A stretch of DNA of 64,000 bases from Oligoflexia bacterium. GTDB lineage: Bacteria > Bdellovibrionota > UBA1018. The notes under the pieces were generated by a model that saw only the letters and a list, made by a program, of their open reading frames with translations, was not told where the DNA came from and did not search any database. Shown here piece after piece: positions 48,981 through 57,820 of the stretch (its first letter is position 1; each line of letters opens with the position of its first letter). Location: positions 1 to 64,000 of the forward strand of contig JAMPXJ010000014.1 in NCBI GenBank assembly GCA_023701205.1, written 5' to 3'. The translations under genes were made by a program, and so were the position numbers.

Positions 48981-50477
48981 ATGACACGGTCAAGGAACGG
49001 GACCTGGGGCGTTTTGGCAGGATTGGCTCTACTGTGGACGGCATTGCCTTGCGATGCCGCCATCCTGGCGGAGAAGCTCGCGCGGCAATGGGAGAGGTAC
49101 GAGGCCGCCCAGGAGCTGCTGGTCCGCCGGGCCGTAGCGGAGCGACCTTTCCTGGAGAACCCCGTTTCGCGCCAGGAATGGGAGAGCCTGCTCGCGCTCG
49201 ATGGCGAGCTCGCGTTCACGGAATCGGATCTTCGGGAGCTCCGGTCCCGGCAGCGGGCCAGAATCGAGGCGGCGCGCGCGAAGGCGCTGCGCGAATCCGT
49301 GATCGATCTCGCGGCGATCCGCACGCGTGGCGAGGTCAGCCGGTTTTGCGAACGGCTGCCCAAAGGAGCGATGCTTCACGTCCATCCTTCGGGCACTTTG
49401 AACCGCGTCACGGCCGAGAGCCTCGTCCGCCGGAACGACCCGCTCCTGGAGATTCCCGAGCTCATTGCCGACACCGAAGGCGGGCTTTATCCCGATGAGG
49501 AAGCCTGGCTGGGCGCGCTTGGCGGCCAGGCACGCTTCTCAGCGCTTTCCGCGGGCGACCAGGAACGCTTTCTGAGCTTCTTCTTCCTCCCTCCGGGCAC
49601 CCACCCGTTCACCCGATTCGACGCGGTCTTCAGCTTCATCGGCTTCGCGGCCGATGACGCCGAAGATCGTTTTCAGATCTTTCGGGACTTCGCCGAACGA
49701 GCTGTAAGAGAAGGCGTGAGCTATGTCGAGTTCACGACGGGAGTTCGCAAAGAGAGCCTTCCGCAATTCGAGCTCATCGCGCAAAGACTCGAGGCCGAGC
49801 TGGGCCTCGTCGTGCGCTTCAACTCCTCCTTCTCCCGTCGAAGCCCGCCCGACAAGCACGCGAAGCAGGTGGAAAGCCTCCTGGAGCTGCAGTCCCCCTT
49901 CCTCGTGGGCATCGACCTGCTCGGCAACGAGACGGAGGCTCCCGCCCTCGAGACCGCGCAGCTCGCGTATGGCACCGTCCTGAGCGCCGTGCGAAGCGGC
50001 CGAAGCCGTCTTCATCGCACTCAGCACGCGGGCGAGCTCGGGGATCCCCGCAACCCGCGCGACGCGCTTCTGCTCGGCGCGGAACGCCTGGGCCATGGCG
50101 TGAAGCTCGAGGACGATCCCGTGACCCTCGAGTACGCGGCCTTGCGCGCCACCCCAATCGAGATCAACCTCATCAGCAATCTCCGGCTGCGCGCGGTCGA
50201 GGACATGAGGAATCATCCCTTCCTGCGTTATCTGAGACTGGGGCTGCCGGTCAGCCTCAGCACCGACGACGAGGGCATCTTCGAATCCGACATCAACCGA
50301 GAGTGCGAAACCGCGATCACCTCAAGCGACGTGACCTACGCCGAGCTGAAGCGGATGGCCCTGAACAGCATCGACACCTCTTTCGCCGAGTCCACCGACA
50401 AGGCGCGGCTGCGCGAGAAAGTGCTTGAGCAGTTCAGGCGCTTTGAGAGCGAGTATGCCGCATCAGCGCGGAACTGA
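48981..50477 (+). CDS. secreted adenosine deaminase-family protein
   Basis: The protein (498 residues from this ATG; a GTG at 48972 is also possible) begins with a signal peptide (VLAGLALLWTALPCDA) and an N-terminal helical region, then an amidohydrolase barrel of the adenosine deaminase type: MLHVHPSGTL (HxH), HRTQHAGELG, ERLGHGVKL and LSTDDEGIF supply zinc ligands and catalytic His, Glu and Asp. Exported forms resemble ADGF/CECR1-type secreted deaminases and could act on nucleosides outside the cell. It converges on the small secreted gene at 50497. Confidence 0.88.
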   Translation: MTRSRNGTWGVLAGLALLWTALPCDAAILAEKLARQWERYEAAQELLVRRAVAERPFLENPVSRQEWESLLALDGELAFTESDLRELRSRQRARIEAARAKALRESVIDLAAIRTRGEVSRFCERLPKGAMLHVHPSGTLNRVTAESLVRRNDPLLEIPELIADTEGGLYPDEEAWLGALGGQARFSALSAGDQERFLSFFFLPPGTHPFTRFDAVFSFIGFAADDAEDRFQIFRDFAERAVREGVSYVEFTTGVRKESLPQFELIAQRLEAELGLVVRFNSSFSRRSPPDKHAKQVESLLELQSPFLVGIDLLGNETEAPALETAQLAYGTVLSAVRSGRSRLHRTQHAGELGDPRNPRDALLLGAERLGHGVKLEDDPVTLEYAALRATPIEINLISNLRLRAVEDMRNHPFLRYLRLGLPVSLSTDDEGIFESDINRECETAITSSDVTYAELKRMALNSIDTSFAESTDKARLREKVLEQFRRFESEYAASARN

Positions 50478-50496
50478 CCGACTACACTAGGCTATA

Positions 50497-50850
50497 CTAG
50501 ATGTGAAGGCAGCGCCGGATCAGCTCCTCGAGCACGCGATTGGCGCCCCGCTCATAACAGGCGCTCTCTGCACCCCAGCGGATCACGCGCTCGCAATGCG
50601 CCGTCGAGACCGCGGGCTGAAACGGCGGATTCAACCCTTTCAAGCCGACCACCTTCACCTCGTGCGTGGGCACGGCCTCGGTCCCGCAGGTCAGCACCGC
50701 GCCTGTTTGAGTGAGGAAAAGGCGGAGCGCCGAGCCGTGGGAAACGCCTCGCGGGGCCGAGATGCTGACTTCGACCGCCTTTCGGGCCGGCTTCCCCTCC
50801 GCGCCCGCGAGAGAGGAAACCGCCAGCAGAATGATCGCGGCTGATCTCAT
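50497..50850 (-). CDS. small secreted Cys-containing protein
   Basis: The 117-residue protein starts MRSAAIILLAVSSLAGAEG, a signal peptide. The mature part has four Cys (VLTCGTE, AHCERV, SACYERG, RRCLHI), so two disulfides are possible. It is coupled to the preceding metallopeptidase gene by ATGA overlap (50850-50847), which suggests a partner: inhibitor, chaperone or substrate. No known family is recognised. Confidence 0.75.
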   Translation of the reverse strand: MRSAAIILLAVSSLAGAEGKPARKAVEVSISAPRGVSHGSALRLFLTQTGAVLTCGTEAVPTHEVKVVGLKGLNPPFQPAVSTAHCERVIRWGAESACYERGANRVLEELIRRCLHI

Positions 50851-52307
50851 AACGCGCACTCCTTGGCTTCGAAGTCCTTCGCGCAGCCCAGCGCCTCGCG
50901 CACGGGAGCGGTCAACCCTTCGAGGCGTCGCTGCTTGCCCGCGGAATGGGGTTCCAGCGAAAACTCCTTCTCCGCCTGCGCCTCCTCCGGGTAGGTGTTT
51001 TCCATCGAGGGCCGGGAGCAAGTCCAGGCGATGGAGGAATAGTAGAGGTTCCGGCGTCCCTCGAGCTCAGGCACCTGCTTGAGAATGCGGGCGAAGACCC
51101 GGCTCCCCAGCGCGTCCGAGAAGCGCTCTTCGGAATCCTCCGAAAATCCCCCCGAAACCATCGTCTCCGAAGGCGCGAGGTCTCCTCCTCGCGGGATCAG
51201 CTTCGCGGCCAGCTCGGGGAAGCGCTCCTTCACGCCCGCCCATTCCTTGGGGCAGGCGCCCACGGTGGCCTGATCACAGACCGCGCTCGCCAGGCTCCGC
51301 AGCCGCGTCGCGAGCTCCGTATTCTTCTCCTGGAGGTAAAGCGAGCGATGGATCCCGAGCGCGTGCGAAAACTCGTGCGCGATCGTGAAGAGCTCGTTGC
51401 CCGAGTTGAAGTCTCCCGCGCAGATCGTGATGCGATCCTTCAGCCAGTTATAGTAGGCGTTGCGGGTCGTAGTGGCACAGCCATGATCGAGGTTGTCAGG
51501 ATCGGAGCCCGGAAGCTCCAGCGTCACCGACTTGATCCGGGCGATCCAATCGGATTTGAGCGCGGGGTCAAGCTCCTTCGACTCCTCCAGGAACCGGAGG
51601 TACTCCGAGCGGACGGTCGCGAAGTCCTTTTCGACCTGCTTCCAGCGCGCGCTGCCGCTCCAGATCGAACGATAGATCTCGGCGTGAAGCTCCCGCTCCA
51701 GGCCGTCATACTCGCGGGAAATTTCCGGGGAAAAGCTCTCCAGCTTCAGATACCCCGGATGGCGCTGGACCATCTTTTCCTGAAGCACCTCGTTCACCGA
51801 GTCATTCCAGATGGAGCTGAGCTCCCCGCCCAGGCGGGAGTTCGCCTGGACTTCCCGGAGCGAGGCGCTCCTCGGCGGCTTCGCCCTCAGATAGCGTGCC
51901 ATCTTACCGAAGTAATCCCGTTTCTCGAGCTTCCTTGCGAATTCCTTGGGAAGCCTGTTTCGGGAAGCGAGCTTCGCTCTTTCCAGCTCGGCGAAGACCT
52001 GGGAGAAGCCCTGTGGATTTCTCCCCAGGAGCACCTTCTCGGTGCGTCCGCCCCACGGCAGCTCGATATTCCCCCGATGCCTGGGAGAATGGAGCTTCTC
52101 GCAAAACTCCTCGATCTTTTCCGAGCATCCCGGCAGGAGCCCCGGAACGGAAGGATCGCAGTCGCCCCGGCCGGAGCGATCCAGGAGCCCCTTCACCTTG
52201 CCCAGGTCCGCGCTGACCGACTCGATCGCACGGACGACGCCCGGGTCGCCCGCCCAAGCGCCGGCGATCCCCGTAGCGCTGCAAATACCCAAGCCGACCG
52301 CCGTCAA
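50847..52307 (-). CDS. secreted zinc metallopeptidase
   Basis: The 486-residue protein has a short N-terminal signal-like segment (GLGICSATGIAGAWA) and a metallopeptidase site H311-EFSH-ALGIH preceded by ITICAGDFNSGNELFTIA; a Glu-containing SEERFSDALGSRVFA further down is a fair third ligand region as in gluzincins. There is a long helical pro-like region before it and several Cys. The TTG start at 52307 has GGAG 4 nt upstream and TAG just before it. It sits divergent from the GIDE-LemA pair. Family not settled; M13-like is one possibility. Confidence 0.78.
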   Translation of the reverse strand: MTAVGLGICSATGIAGAWAGDPGVVRAIESVSADLGKVKGLLDRSGRGDCDPSVPGLLPGCSEKIEEFCEKLHSPRHRGNIELPWGGRTEKVLLGRNPQGFSQVFAELERAKLASRNRLPKEFARKLEKRDYFGKMARYLRAKPPRSASLREVQANSRLGGELSSIWNDSVNEVLQEKMVQRHPGYLKLESFSPEISREYDGLERELHAEIYRSIWSGSARWKQVEKDFATVRSEYLRFLEESKELDPALKSDWIARIKSVTLELPGSDPDNLDHGCATTTRNAYYNWLKDRITICAGDFNSGNELFTIAHEFSHALGIHRSLYLQEKNTELATRLRSLASAVCDQATVGACPKEWAGVKERFPELAAKLIPRGGDLAPSETMVSGGFSEDSEERFSDALGSRVFARILKQVPELEGRRNLYYSSIAWTCSRPSMENTYPEEAQAEKEFSLEPHSAGKQRRLEGLTAPVREALGCAKDFEAKECAL

Positions 52308-52390
52308 CTAGCTCCGATTCCCCATCCGGTCCCCCGATAAAGTATATCCTGGGACTTCAAGACCACCAAGCGGCACGCTATCATTCCCCT

Positions 52391-53362
52391 ATGCTCGAAT
52401 CCCGCTCCCTCAGGTTCATCCTGCTGATCTCCTGCTCTTTCCTGGCGCTTTACGCCCGGAACCTAAGCACGATGAACGCCCCCCAAAACCTCACCCCGGG
52501 GGTCATCGCGTTCCTGGTCCTGGGCGCGGGGCTCTTTTTCCACGGCTTCCGGGCATTGCAGCGGAAGCGCCTGATCGAGAACCTCCCGACTTCAAAGATC
52601 CGCTCCATGCCGCTCGGGCCGGTCGAGCTTGCGGGCACCGCGGTACGGTCCAGCGCGCTTTTCTCCCCTTTCACCGCGACCCCTTGCGCGTTTTTCACTT
52701 ATCGGATCGAGGAATACCGCTCCGACGGAAAACGAAGCCGATGGGTGACGATCCGCCAGGGCGATAGCCGCGGGGAGGAATTCGCCATCGAGGATGAAAC
52801 CGGCCGGGTGCGCGTCGCGCCCGAAGGCGCGGAGGTGTTCCTGCTGCCTAGGCACGTCTTCGAGAATAACAGCGATCTTCCCGGCGCGGCGGCCTCCTTC
52901 CTGACCGGCGAAGGGATCACTCCCTCCGGGCTCTTCGGGCTCGGGCCGCGGCTCCGCCTCACCGAGTCCTATCTCGAGCCCGGCGATCGCATCTATCTGC
53001 TGGGCAACGCGCTCCCGCTTTCGCAGGTCCGGCCCCGCGAAGCGAAGCAGGGGCTGCTGCAGAAGCTTCGGGCGATTCGCCAGGACCCTGAAGCGATGGC
53101 GCGAATCGATACGGATCGCGACGGGCAGGTGAGTGCGGAGGAATGGGAGGCCGCGCGCAAGGCGACCGCGGGCGAACTCGTCGAGGAGCTCTCCCCCGAA
53201 AAACGCTCGATCATCGCGCGCGGCCACTTCCCGTTAGTCATCTCCGACAAGAGCGAGATGGATCTCCTCGCCCGCCTGAAATGGCGGATCGCGGGCGGGA
53301 TTTTCGGCGGCGGCCTCCTGATGGCGGTTGCGGGCGCGGCCTACCTGGCTCAGAATCAATGA
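52391..53362 (+). CDS. GIDE-domain membrane protein with an EF-hand
   Basis: The 323-residue protein has transmembrane helices at residues about 8-22, 38-56 and 295-318, with a GIDE domain between (RSMPLGPVELAGTAV, FFTYRIEEY, EFAIEDETGRVRVAPEGAE), the module found in the mitochondrial ligase MULAN and in bacterial partners of LemA. Residues about 239-251 (DTDRDGQVSAEEW) form one EF-hand calcium loop, unusual in this family. It is followed 27 nt later by lemA. Confidence 0.85.
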   Translation: MLESRSLRFILLISCSFLALYARNLSTMNAPQNLTPGVIAFLVLGAGLFFHGFRALQRKRLIENLPTSKIRSMPLGPVELAGTAVRSSALFSPFTATPCAFFTYRIEEYRSDGKRSRWVTIRQGDSRGEEFAIEDETGRVRVAPEGAEVFLLPRHVFENNSDLPGAAASFLTGEGITPSGLFGLGPRLRLTESYLEPGDRIYLLGNALPLSQVRPREAKQGLLQKLRAIRQDPEAMARIDTDRDGQVSAEEWEAARKATAGELVEELSPEKRSIIARGHFPLVISDKSEMDLLARLKWRIAGGIFGGGLLMAVAGAAYLAQNQ

Positions 53363-53389
53363 GAAGAATCCCAAGAGAGGAAACCTGCC

Positions 53390-53959
53390 ATGATGACCGT
53401 ACTCGGTTTGCTGCTGCTCGTGCCCGCCGTGGGAGCGCTTCTCTACGGCATCACTCTCTACAACGGCCTCGTGCAGCTCAAGCACGAGATCGACCGAGCC
53501 TGGGCGAACATCGATGTCCTGCTCAAGCAGCGTTTCGATGAGATCCCCAAGCTCCTCTCCGTCGTCGAAGGCGCCATGCAGTACGAGCGCGACACCCTGA
53601 CCCGCGTGATCGACGCTCGCATCCGTTATCTCGGCGCGCAGTCGCTCCCCGAGAAGCTCGAGACGAGCAATGCGCTCAGCGGCGCGCTCCACGGGCTTTT
53701 CGCCGTCGCCGAGAACTATCCGGACCTCAAGGCCAACCAGAGCTTCGCGCACCTGCAGCAGCGGATCAGCGGGCTCGAGGAAAGCCTCGCGGATCGCCGC
53801 GAGTATTACAACGCGGCCGTGAACGGCTTCAACGTCCGCATCGAGCAGATCCCCGATGTCTTCGTCGCGCGGTTTCTGGGCTACGCGCGGCGGGAGCTCT
53901 TCCACGTCCCCGCGACCGAGCGCAAAGACGTGCCGATCGCCCTCAAGATGCCGAAGTAG
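53390..53959 (+). CDS. lemA: LemA family protein
   Basis: The 189-residue protein has an N-terminal membrane helix and the LemA helical core: YNGLVQLKHEIDRAWANIDV, LKQRFDEIPKLLSVVEG, ENYPDLKANQSFAHLQQRIS and the NAAVNGFNVRIEQIPDVFVA end. It is membrane-bound with most of it outside the cytosol. Association with a GIDE gene is a known bacterial gene pair. Biochemical role unknown. It converges on the lipoprotein gene ending at 53966. Confidence 0.93.
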   Translation: MMTVLGLLLLVPAVGALLYGITLYNGLVQLKHEIDRAWANIDVLLKQRFDEIPKLLSVVEGAMQYERDTLTRVIDARIRYLGAQSLPEKLETSNALSGALHGLFAVAENYPDLKANQSFAHLQQRISGLEESLADRREYYNAAVNGFNVRIEQIPDVFVARFLGYARRELFHVPATERKDVPIALKMPK

Positions 53960-53965
53960 GAGTTC

Positions 53966-54490
53966 TCAGAACCCCAGCTGGACGCCGCAAGCCGCGCCGT
54001 CCCGTCGCGCGATCAGGACCGGACTCCAGTCCCTGCGCGAGGATTTCTCGCCCGAGGCACTCCCGAAGCTGCCATTGAAAGCATCGACGCCCGCCCCCAG
54101 CTCCCGGCTCGCGAGTGCGCCAAAAACGATTCCGACCGCGGCCACCCCGCCGCCGATGTAAGCGGTATTCCAGTTGGGCGTGCCGTCCGAGGCGGCCAGG
54201 CCCAGCTGCCAGCCGATCATCGCGCCACCTATGCTGCCCAGAATCAGGCCCAGCGTGTTGTAGGTCCGGAAGCCCGGCATCTTCTCTTTTGATGCGGGAT
54301 GCGCTGAGAGCTGATCGCCCAGGTCGATCTGGTCGACGACCTTTCCGTCCTGACGATAGGTATCGCCCAGGAACGATTCATGCCGCTCGACGCGTCGGCT
54401 CGGATCGAACTTCGGGATGGCGCAACCCCAAAGACCCAGGACGAACGCGGTGAGCAGGACGCGGGATACGGCTCCGAGGGATCTCTTCAT
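53966..54490 (-). CDS. lipoprotein with glycine-rich transmembrane-like segment
   Basis: From the ATG at 54490 the product is 174 residues with a lipobox LGLWGC, a polar middle and a hydrophobic Gly-rich stretch (LILGSIGGAMIGWQLGLAA and AYIGGGVAAVGIVFGALASR), the GxxxG pattern of glycine-zipper envelope proteins. Three in-frame ATGs (54517, 54505, 54490) lie in a short tandem repeat, the latter two each preceded by GGAG..TGTC, so the true start is uncertain. Function unknown. Confidence 0.72.
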   Translation of the reverse strand: MKRSLGAVSRVLLTAFVLGLWGCAIPKFDPSRRVERHESFLGDTYRQDGKVVDQIDLGDQLSAHPASKEKMPGFRTYNTLGLILGSIGGAMIGWQLGLAASDGTPNWNTAYIGGGVAAVGIVFGALASRELGAGVDAFNGSFGSASGEKSSRRDWSPVLIARRDGAACGVQLGF

Positions 54491-54594
54491 GACATTCTCC
54501 TTCATGACACTCTCCATGAAGAGAGGATACCAGACGCCTCGTGCGGCGCAAGATCCGGAATCGCGGCGATCCCCGCCGGGACTCCGCGTTGATC

Positions 54595-54631
54595 ATAGTC
54601 TACCTCTATCGTTATGACAGCATTAATCGAT
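54595..54631. promoter_or_regulatory. OxyR-like binding site upstream of ahpCF
   Basis: Four tetrads ATAG, CTAT, ACAG and CGAT are each separated by exactly 7 nt (54595, 54606, 54617, 54628), matching the OxyR arrangement ATAG-N7-CTAT-N7-ATAG-N7-CTAT at 14 of 16 tetrad bases. It ends 81 nt before the ahpC start, where an OxyR-activated promoter would lie. The internal bases of the consensus match only partly. No oxyR gene is in the window. Confidence 0.6.
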
Positions 54632-54712
54632 TTTAAATTTCACTCCGGACAGCATAACCTGTTCCTCAGAGAGCGCAGTAAAACCAGAAACCTTTTCCAA
54701 GGAGAATCGATA

Positions 54713-55279
54713 ATGACCACGCTCATCAACAGCAAGCTTCCCGAGTTCAAAGTACAGGCCTATCACCGCGACGAGTTCAAGACCGTCACCCAGAACGACC
54801 TCAAGGGGAAATGGTCCGTCCTGTTCTTCTATCCGGCCGACTTCACCTTCGTCTGCCCGACGGAGCTCGGCGACATGGCCGACAGATACGATCAGTTCCA
54901 GAAGCTCGGCGTGGAAATCTACTCGGTCAGCACTGACACGCATTTCGTCCACAAGGCCTGGCATGACGCCTCGGAGACCATCAAGAAGATCAAGTTCCCG
55001 ATGCTCGCCGATCCCACCGGCGTCCTGACCCACGCCTTCGGCGTGCATATCGAGGAGGCGGGCCTCTCCTATCGCGGGACCTTCCTGATCGACCCCGAAG
55101 GCAAGATCAAACTGGCCGAGGTCAACGACAACAGCATCGGCCGCAACGCCTCGGAGCTGCTGCGCAAGGTACAGGCCGCGCAGTTCGTAGCGAGCCATCC
55201 CAACGAGGTCTGCCCTGCCAAATGGCAGCCGGGCGAACAGACCCTCAAGCCGGGCCTGAATCTCGTCGGCAAGATCTGA
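54713..55279 (+). CDS. ahpC: alkyl hydroperoxide reductase C (peroxiredoxin)
   Basis: The 188-residue protein is a typical 2-Cys peroxiredoxin of the AhpC type: peroxidatic Cys in FTFVCPTELGDMADRY and resolving Cys in NEVCPAKWQPG. It reduces peroxides and is recycled by AhpF. The start at MTTLINSKLP has AAGGAG upstream; an in-frame ATG at 54614 lies inside the OxyR-like site. A hairpin separates it from ahpF. Confidence 0.97.
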   Translation: MTTLINSKLPEFKVQAYHRDEFKTVTQNDLKGKWSVLFFYPADFTFVCPTELGDMADRYDQFQKLGVEIYSVSTDTHFVHKAWHDASETIKKIKFPMLADPTGVLTHAFGVHIEEAGLSYRGTFLIDPEGKIKLAEVNDNSIGRNASELLRKVQAAQFVASHPNEVCPAKWQPGEQTLKPGLNLVGKI

Positions 55280-55290
55280 ACACCCCCCAC

Positions 55291-55318
55291 GCCCGGAAGG
55301 CGACCACGCCTTCCGGGC
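55291..55318 (+). terminator. hairpin between ahpC and ahpF
   Basis: GCCCGGAAGGC and GCCTTCCGGGC form an 11-bp perfect stem with loop GACCAC. No T-run follows, so it likely acts as a partial terminator or RNA-stabilising hairpin that keeps ahpC expression above ahpF. Confidence 0.6.
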
Positions 55319-55349
55319 GACTTCAAACGGCATTGCCCCAGGAGGCCCC

Positions 55350-56909
55350 ATGCTCGACACTCAGCTTCAGGAACAGCTTCAGGGAATCTTCGCTTCGCTC
55401 GAGACTCGCATCACCCTCCTGCACGACGAGAGCGATCACGCGAATCAGGGCGAGCTTCTGGCGATGCTTCACGGGCTCGCCGCGGTTTCGAGCCGCATCG
55501 GGGTCGCCTCGTCCGGAAAACGCAGCGGCTTTCCCCGCTTCGAGCTCCTGCGCGGCGACAGCGCCGCGCGCGTCCATTTCAAAGGAGTTCCCGGCGGCCA
55601 CGAGTTCAGCTCGCTGGTCCTGGCGATCCTCAACGCGGATGGCAAGGGCAAGCTACCCGACGCGAGTCTCACCGATCGCATTCGGCGGCTGCAGGGCCCG
55701 ATCCGGCTTCGCACCTTCGTCTCGCTCTCCTGCGAGAACTGCCCGGACGTGGTGCAATCACTGAATCTCATGGCGCTGCTCCATGAGGACTTCGTGCACG
55801 AGATGGTCGATGGGGCTTATGCGCAGGACGAGCTCAGCTTGCTCGGCATCCAGGGCGTCCCGGCCGTCGTCGCCGGATCGAAGCTCCTGCACTCGGGTCG
55901 CGGCACGCTTCTCGAGCTGCTCGAGAGACTGGAGAAGAGCTTCGGTTCGGACGGCGCCCGGCAGTCGCCCCCCCAGGCGCTCGACGACTGCGATGTCGCG
56001 ATCATCGGCGGAGGACCCGCCGGGGCATCGGCCGCGATCTACAGCGCGCGCAAAGGGCTCAAGACCGTGCTCCTCGCCGAGAGAATGGGCGGGCAGGTCC
56101 AGGACACCAAAGGCATCGAGAACCTGATCTCCGTGACCTATACCGAGGGCCCCCGCGTGAGCGCGCAGCTTCGTGAGCATCTCGCGGCTTATCCGGTCAG
56201 TACCTACGAGCAGCGCCGTGTCTCCCGGATCGAGCCCGACGGTGGCCGCAATCGAATCCTGCTCGAGGGAGGGGAATTCCTGAGCGCCCGGCAGGTGATC
56301 ATCGCCACGGGCGCGAAATGGCGGGAGCTCGACGTTCCGGGCGAAAAGGAATACCTGGGCCGCGGCGTGGCCTTTTGCCCACATTGCGACGGTCCCTTCT
56401 ATAAAGGAAAACGCGTCGCGGTCATCGGCGGAGGCAACTCCGGCGTCGAGGCCGCCATCGACCTCGCTGGGATCGTCCGCGAAGTCGTGCTTTTCGAGTT
56501 CCAGGAAGAGCTCAAGGCCGACCAGATCCTCGTGGATAAGCTCAAGTCCCTTCCGAATGCCTCGATCGTGACGGGCGCCCGGACAACCCAGGTCCTCGGC
56601 GACGGCCAGAGGGTCATCGCGCTGGAGTACGAGCAGCGCGCCTCGGCGGAGCTCAAGCGCATCGACCTGGACGGGGTCTTCGTGCAGATCGGACTGCTTC
56701 CCAACAGCGGCTTCCTCAAAGGCACCGTGGAGCTCACCAGAACCGGCGAGATCATCGTGGATGCCAAGGGACGAACCTCAGCGCCGGGTATTTACGCGGC
56801 CGGGGACGTGACGACGACCCCCTACAAGCAGATCGTCATCGCCATGGGCGAGGGGGCGAAGGCGGCGCTCGCGGCTTTCGAGGACCGCATGCGCGCGAAC
56901 GGCGCGTAA
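55350..56909 (+). CDS. ahpF: alkyl hydroperoxide reductase subunit F
   Basis: The 519-residue flavoprotein has the AhpF layout: an N-terminal thioredoxin-like double domain with LSCENCPDVV (CxxC, residues 126-133), a FAD motif AIIGGGPAGASAAIYSARKG, NAD motif AVIGGGNSGVEAAIDLAG, and the reductase CxxC in AFCPHCDGPFY. It passes electrons from NADH to AhpC. GGAGG precedes the ATG closely. It is the second gene of the ahpCF operon. Confidence 0.97.
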   Translation: MLDTQLQEQLQGIFASLETRITLLHDESDHANQGELLAMLHGLAAVSSRIGVASSGKRSGFPRFELLRGDSAARVHFKGVPGGHEFSSLVLAILNADGKGKLPDASLTDRIRRLQGPIRLRTFVSLSCENCPDVVQSLNLMALLHEDFVHEMVDGAYAQDELSLLGIQGVPAVVAGSKLLHSGRGTLLELLERLEKSFGSDGARQSPPQALDDCDVAIIGGGPAGASAAIYSARKGLKTVLLAERMGGQVQDTKGIENLISVTYTEGPRVSAQLREHLAAYPVSTYEQRRVSRIEPDGGRNRILLEGGEFLSARQVIIATGAKWRELDVPGEKEYLGRGVAFCPHCDGPFYKGKRVAVIGGGNSGVEAAIDLAGIVREVVLFEFQEELKADQILVDKLKSLPNASIVTGARTTQVLGDGQRVIALEYEQRASAELKRIDLDGVFVQIGLLPNSGFLKGTVELTRTGEIIVDAKGRTSAPGIYAAGDVTTTPYKQIVIAMGEGAKAALAAFEDRMRANGA

Positions 56910-56962
56910 GACATCCCGTGCCCCGTCTCATGACAAGGACGGGCGGCTGTGATAGCCGTGGC

Positions 56963-57723
56963 ATGCGCTTTCGGCCCAAAGCAGTCCTCGTTCCGGCCCT
57001 GACTTTACCCGCGATCGCATTGGCGGATGCCTTCGGCGGCGATGCCGGCCTGCGGCGCGCACGGCTTCGATCCTTTCGAGATCACGGACGAGAATGGCAC
57101 CCAGCGCGACCCGGTCTGCGAGGGCCTCTGGGGAGGCTCGCGGAACTTCCTGCTCGAGCAATGGGGGTTTTCACGGTTCGAGCTTCCCTATCTGCGCGTG
57201 CTTCGCACCGAAGGTCCGGACGATTACCTCGGACACGGCGAGCTCTGGAACTATTTCATCGACGCTTCGGACCGGATCATCGAAATCCAGAAGCTCCACT
57301 TCACCAAAGCATCGGAGCTGGTCTCGTTCAGCATCGCCTCGACGGACGCGGCGGGCGGCCTTTCGTTCCTGTTTTCTGATTCGTTACCCGCAGGAAACCA
57401 TCTGAGGACCGCGTATGTACCGGCCGACGGTTCGGCTGCGGGAGGGTTTTTCCGCGAGAAGCTGGGCGAATATCAGATGCTGCGACTCGAGCGAGCGGAT
57501 CACTGCGACACTCCACCGCATTCCCATCGCGCTCGGCCGGATCTATTTCGAGTACGACGGGAGCTTCTTCAGCTCCGACGGCAAGCCTGCATCGAAGAGC
57601 GTGCTGACGTTGAAGTTTCAAGGCTCCGCCGAAGTCTGCGCGCTGGGAGAAGTTCAAGTTGACGGAAACTCCACGCGCTTTCCCGAGGACGCCTTGTCCT
57701 ACCAGGCTTGCGCTCAGAAGTGA
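56963..57723 (+). pseudogene. secreted-protein gene with two frameshifts
   Basis: A signal peptide (MRFRPKAVLVPALTLPAIAL, then ADAFGG) runs in one frame to about 57035; the next frame continues CGAHGFDPFEITDENGTQRD to about 57500; a third frame then reads IPIALGRIYFEYDGSFFSS to the TGA at 57723. Joined, these make one exported protein of about 250 residues. Both changes are +1 in sense. They may be real inactivation or assembly errors; coding bias looks intact in each part. No domain is recognised. Confidence 0.6.
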
Positions 57724-57820
57724 CAATTTGACTCACCGAATAATACCGGGGGTCTGCCGATGCGGCGTTTGCCTTTGCATTATCTGAATGCTAGGTTGCG
57801 CCCACAAGCGAGAAGTTCAC

